A program made the translations under genes and the position numbers. Shown one piece after another: positions 5,570 through 6,246 of a DNA stretch of 6,246 nt; position 1 is the stretch's first letter, and every line of letters starts with the position of its first letter. A model generated the notes under the pieces. That model had not been told where the DNA came from, did no database searches, and saw only the letters and a list, made by a program, of their open reading frames with translations. This DNA is from Candidatus Heimdallarchaeota archaeon (lineage in GTDB: Archaea > Asgardarchaeota > Njordarchaeia > Njordarchaeales > JAMOTR01), in NCBI GenBank assembly GCA_027068385.1, contig JAMOTR010000042.1, positions 1-6,246 of the forward strand, read 5' to 3'.

Positions 5570-6246
5570 AGTAAGGCGTAGGCGGAGACTAGGGAAAGTC
5601 CGCTCAATACCGATCCATATAATAGTATAACGAACGCCTCGTACGTTTTTATTAGTGAGAACGTCGCGGCCGAGAAGACGATGAACGTGATGAAGCCCAA
5701 GTTCGACCGTGTTCCTATAAGATAACACCTAGGCTCAGCAGGGAACACGATCGCGGGCCTCAAGCGTACCCTCTTTTCCGCGTTCACCCGCGCGTAGGAT
5801 ACGGTCCTTACGACGTCTATCGGACTGAGGAAGTGCCTCTTTAAGAGGAAGAAGATGAGGAGGCCTACGAGGTAAAGCCGAGGGGATGAAAGTATGCCGA
5901 AGAGCCGGGATAAGAGGACGAGCGTTAGTCCTTCCCGAGACCGTAAGTATCTAAACGCTTGATGAGGCGCCTTAGGCTTGAAGCCTACGAATCCGAGCAT
6001 CTCGATCTCCGCCCTTCTTGGATAAGTAACGAAGTAAAACGTGGACAAGAGCCCGAGGGATAGGGCGGATAGGAATAAGGCGCCCTTGTGTTCGACCGGG
6101 AGGACGCTTACTACATAATATGAATAATACGTGGCGATAAAGTAAGCGAAGGAAACGATTCTCGGGATTAGTTCGGAGTCGAGGGTGAGGAGGAAGAGCG
6201 CGACGCTTGGAAGGAATACGAGAAAGAATACCGTATGAAGGAATAC
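5194..6246 (-). CDS. Uncharacterised multi-pass membrane protein, N-terminus beyond right edge
   Basis: The minus-strand frame is open from the window edge (codon GTA at 6246-6244) to TAA at 5194-5196, giving 350 residues with the true N-terminus outside. Counting from the edge, hydrophobic segments lie near residues 1-22, 28-50, 55-75, 107-135, 184-200 and 203-230, so at least six membrane spans are likely. Positively charged loops lie at 76-106 (PRRAEIE, then KPKAPHQAFRYLRSRE) and 136-182 (including NAEKRVRLRP and FPAEPRCYLIGTRSN). No transporter or enzyme family is recognised; a permease-like role is possible but unproven. From about residue 226 onward the frame is antisense to P2 and becomes Ser/Ile/Arg-rich, as a shadow of Glu/Lys helices would. 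The functional protein may therefore end near residue 230-250, although no stop codon exists there. The membrane portion is well supported; the C-terminal 120 residues are doubtful. Confidence 0.68.
   Translation of the reverse strand, partial: VFLHTVFFLVFLPSVALFLLTLDSELIPRIVSFAYFIATYYSYYVVSVLPVEHKGALFLSALSLGLLSTFYFVTYPRRAEIEMLGFVGFKPKAPHQAFRYLRSREGLTLVLLSRLFGILSSPRLYLVGLLIFFLLKRHFLSPIDVVRTVSYARVNAEKRVRLRPAIVFPAEPRCYLIGTRSNLGFITFIVFSAATFSLIKTYEAFVILLYGSVLSGLSLVSAYALLYGFLRFDVYLVSMNVSGYERIVIVGPRGIIFSISFMSSPLILLSYRISSSISSISLRISSFALSAESYTESMFPIFIRRTLVRLLRSLFRRVRSPLRSSSLLGGLDSLGLSITYLIGNEISNAP

Noticed and set aside
5513..5728. A 71-codon minus-strand frame crossing the end of P2
   Set aside because: It overlaps both P2 and the membrane-protein frame, which has clear hydrophobic segments; this alternative frame has no recognisable features.
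1..6246. CRISPR repeats, tRNA genes, insertion sequences
   Set aside because: Reading through the window gave no regularly spaced direct repeats, no cloverleaf-like tRNA segment, and no transposase or terminal inverted repeats.

Overview
The window looks like chromosomal DNA of a hyperthermophilic archaeon, probably a crenarchaeon (Thermoproteota). The evidence is the purine-rich coding strands, heavy use of AGG/AGA and ATA codons, charged Lys/Glu/Arg-rich proteins, tight packing with short spacers, and start codons that lack Shine-Dalgarno sequences but carry a TTTA/TTTT box 27-28 nt upstream, as expected for leaderless archaeal transcripts. I cannot name the genus.

Layout, left to right. 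(1) Positions 1-264, minus strand: the N-terminal 88 codons of a uridine/nucleoside phosphorylase that runs off the left edge. (2) A 97-bp divergent promoter region with a perfect 10-bp palindrome. (3) 362-1519, plus strand: an unrecognised cytoplasmic protein, predicted beta-propeller followed by a charged helical C-terminus (called P1 here). (4) After 33 bp, 1553-3178, plus strand: a P-loop ATPase joined to a PD-(D/E)xK nuclease-like domain and a basic, possibly DNA-binding C-terminus. (5) 3098-4204, minus strand: sucC, the beta subunit of succinyl-CoA synthetase, overlapping the 3' end of the ATPase gene. (6) A 132-bp divergent promoter region. (7) 4337-5569, plus strand: a second propeller-plus-helix protein (P2) with the same architecture as P1. 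(8) 5194-6246, minus strand: an uncharacterised multi-pass membrane protein, truncated at the right edge, whose frame runs antisense through the 3' third of P2.

The nucleoside phosphorylase and SucC are ordinary metabolic enzymes. The unusual content is the set P1, ATPase-nuclease and P2, two genes of which are contiguous and one of which lies just beyond sucC. I infer a possible module in which propeller proteins act as scaffold or sensor for an ATP-driven nuclease, either in DNA processing or in defence. This rests on domain logic and gene order, not on a recognised homologue. Both plus-strand units end in antisense overlaps with minus-strand genes. That could mean late insertion, loss of native stop codons, or sequence errors; at the ATPase 3' end, a one-base change in an A6 run would give a clean stop.
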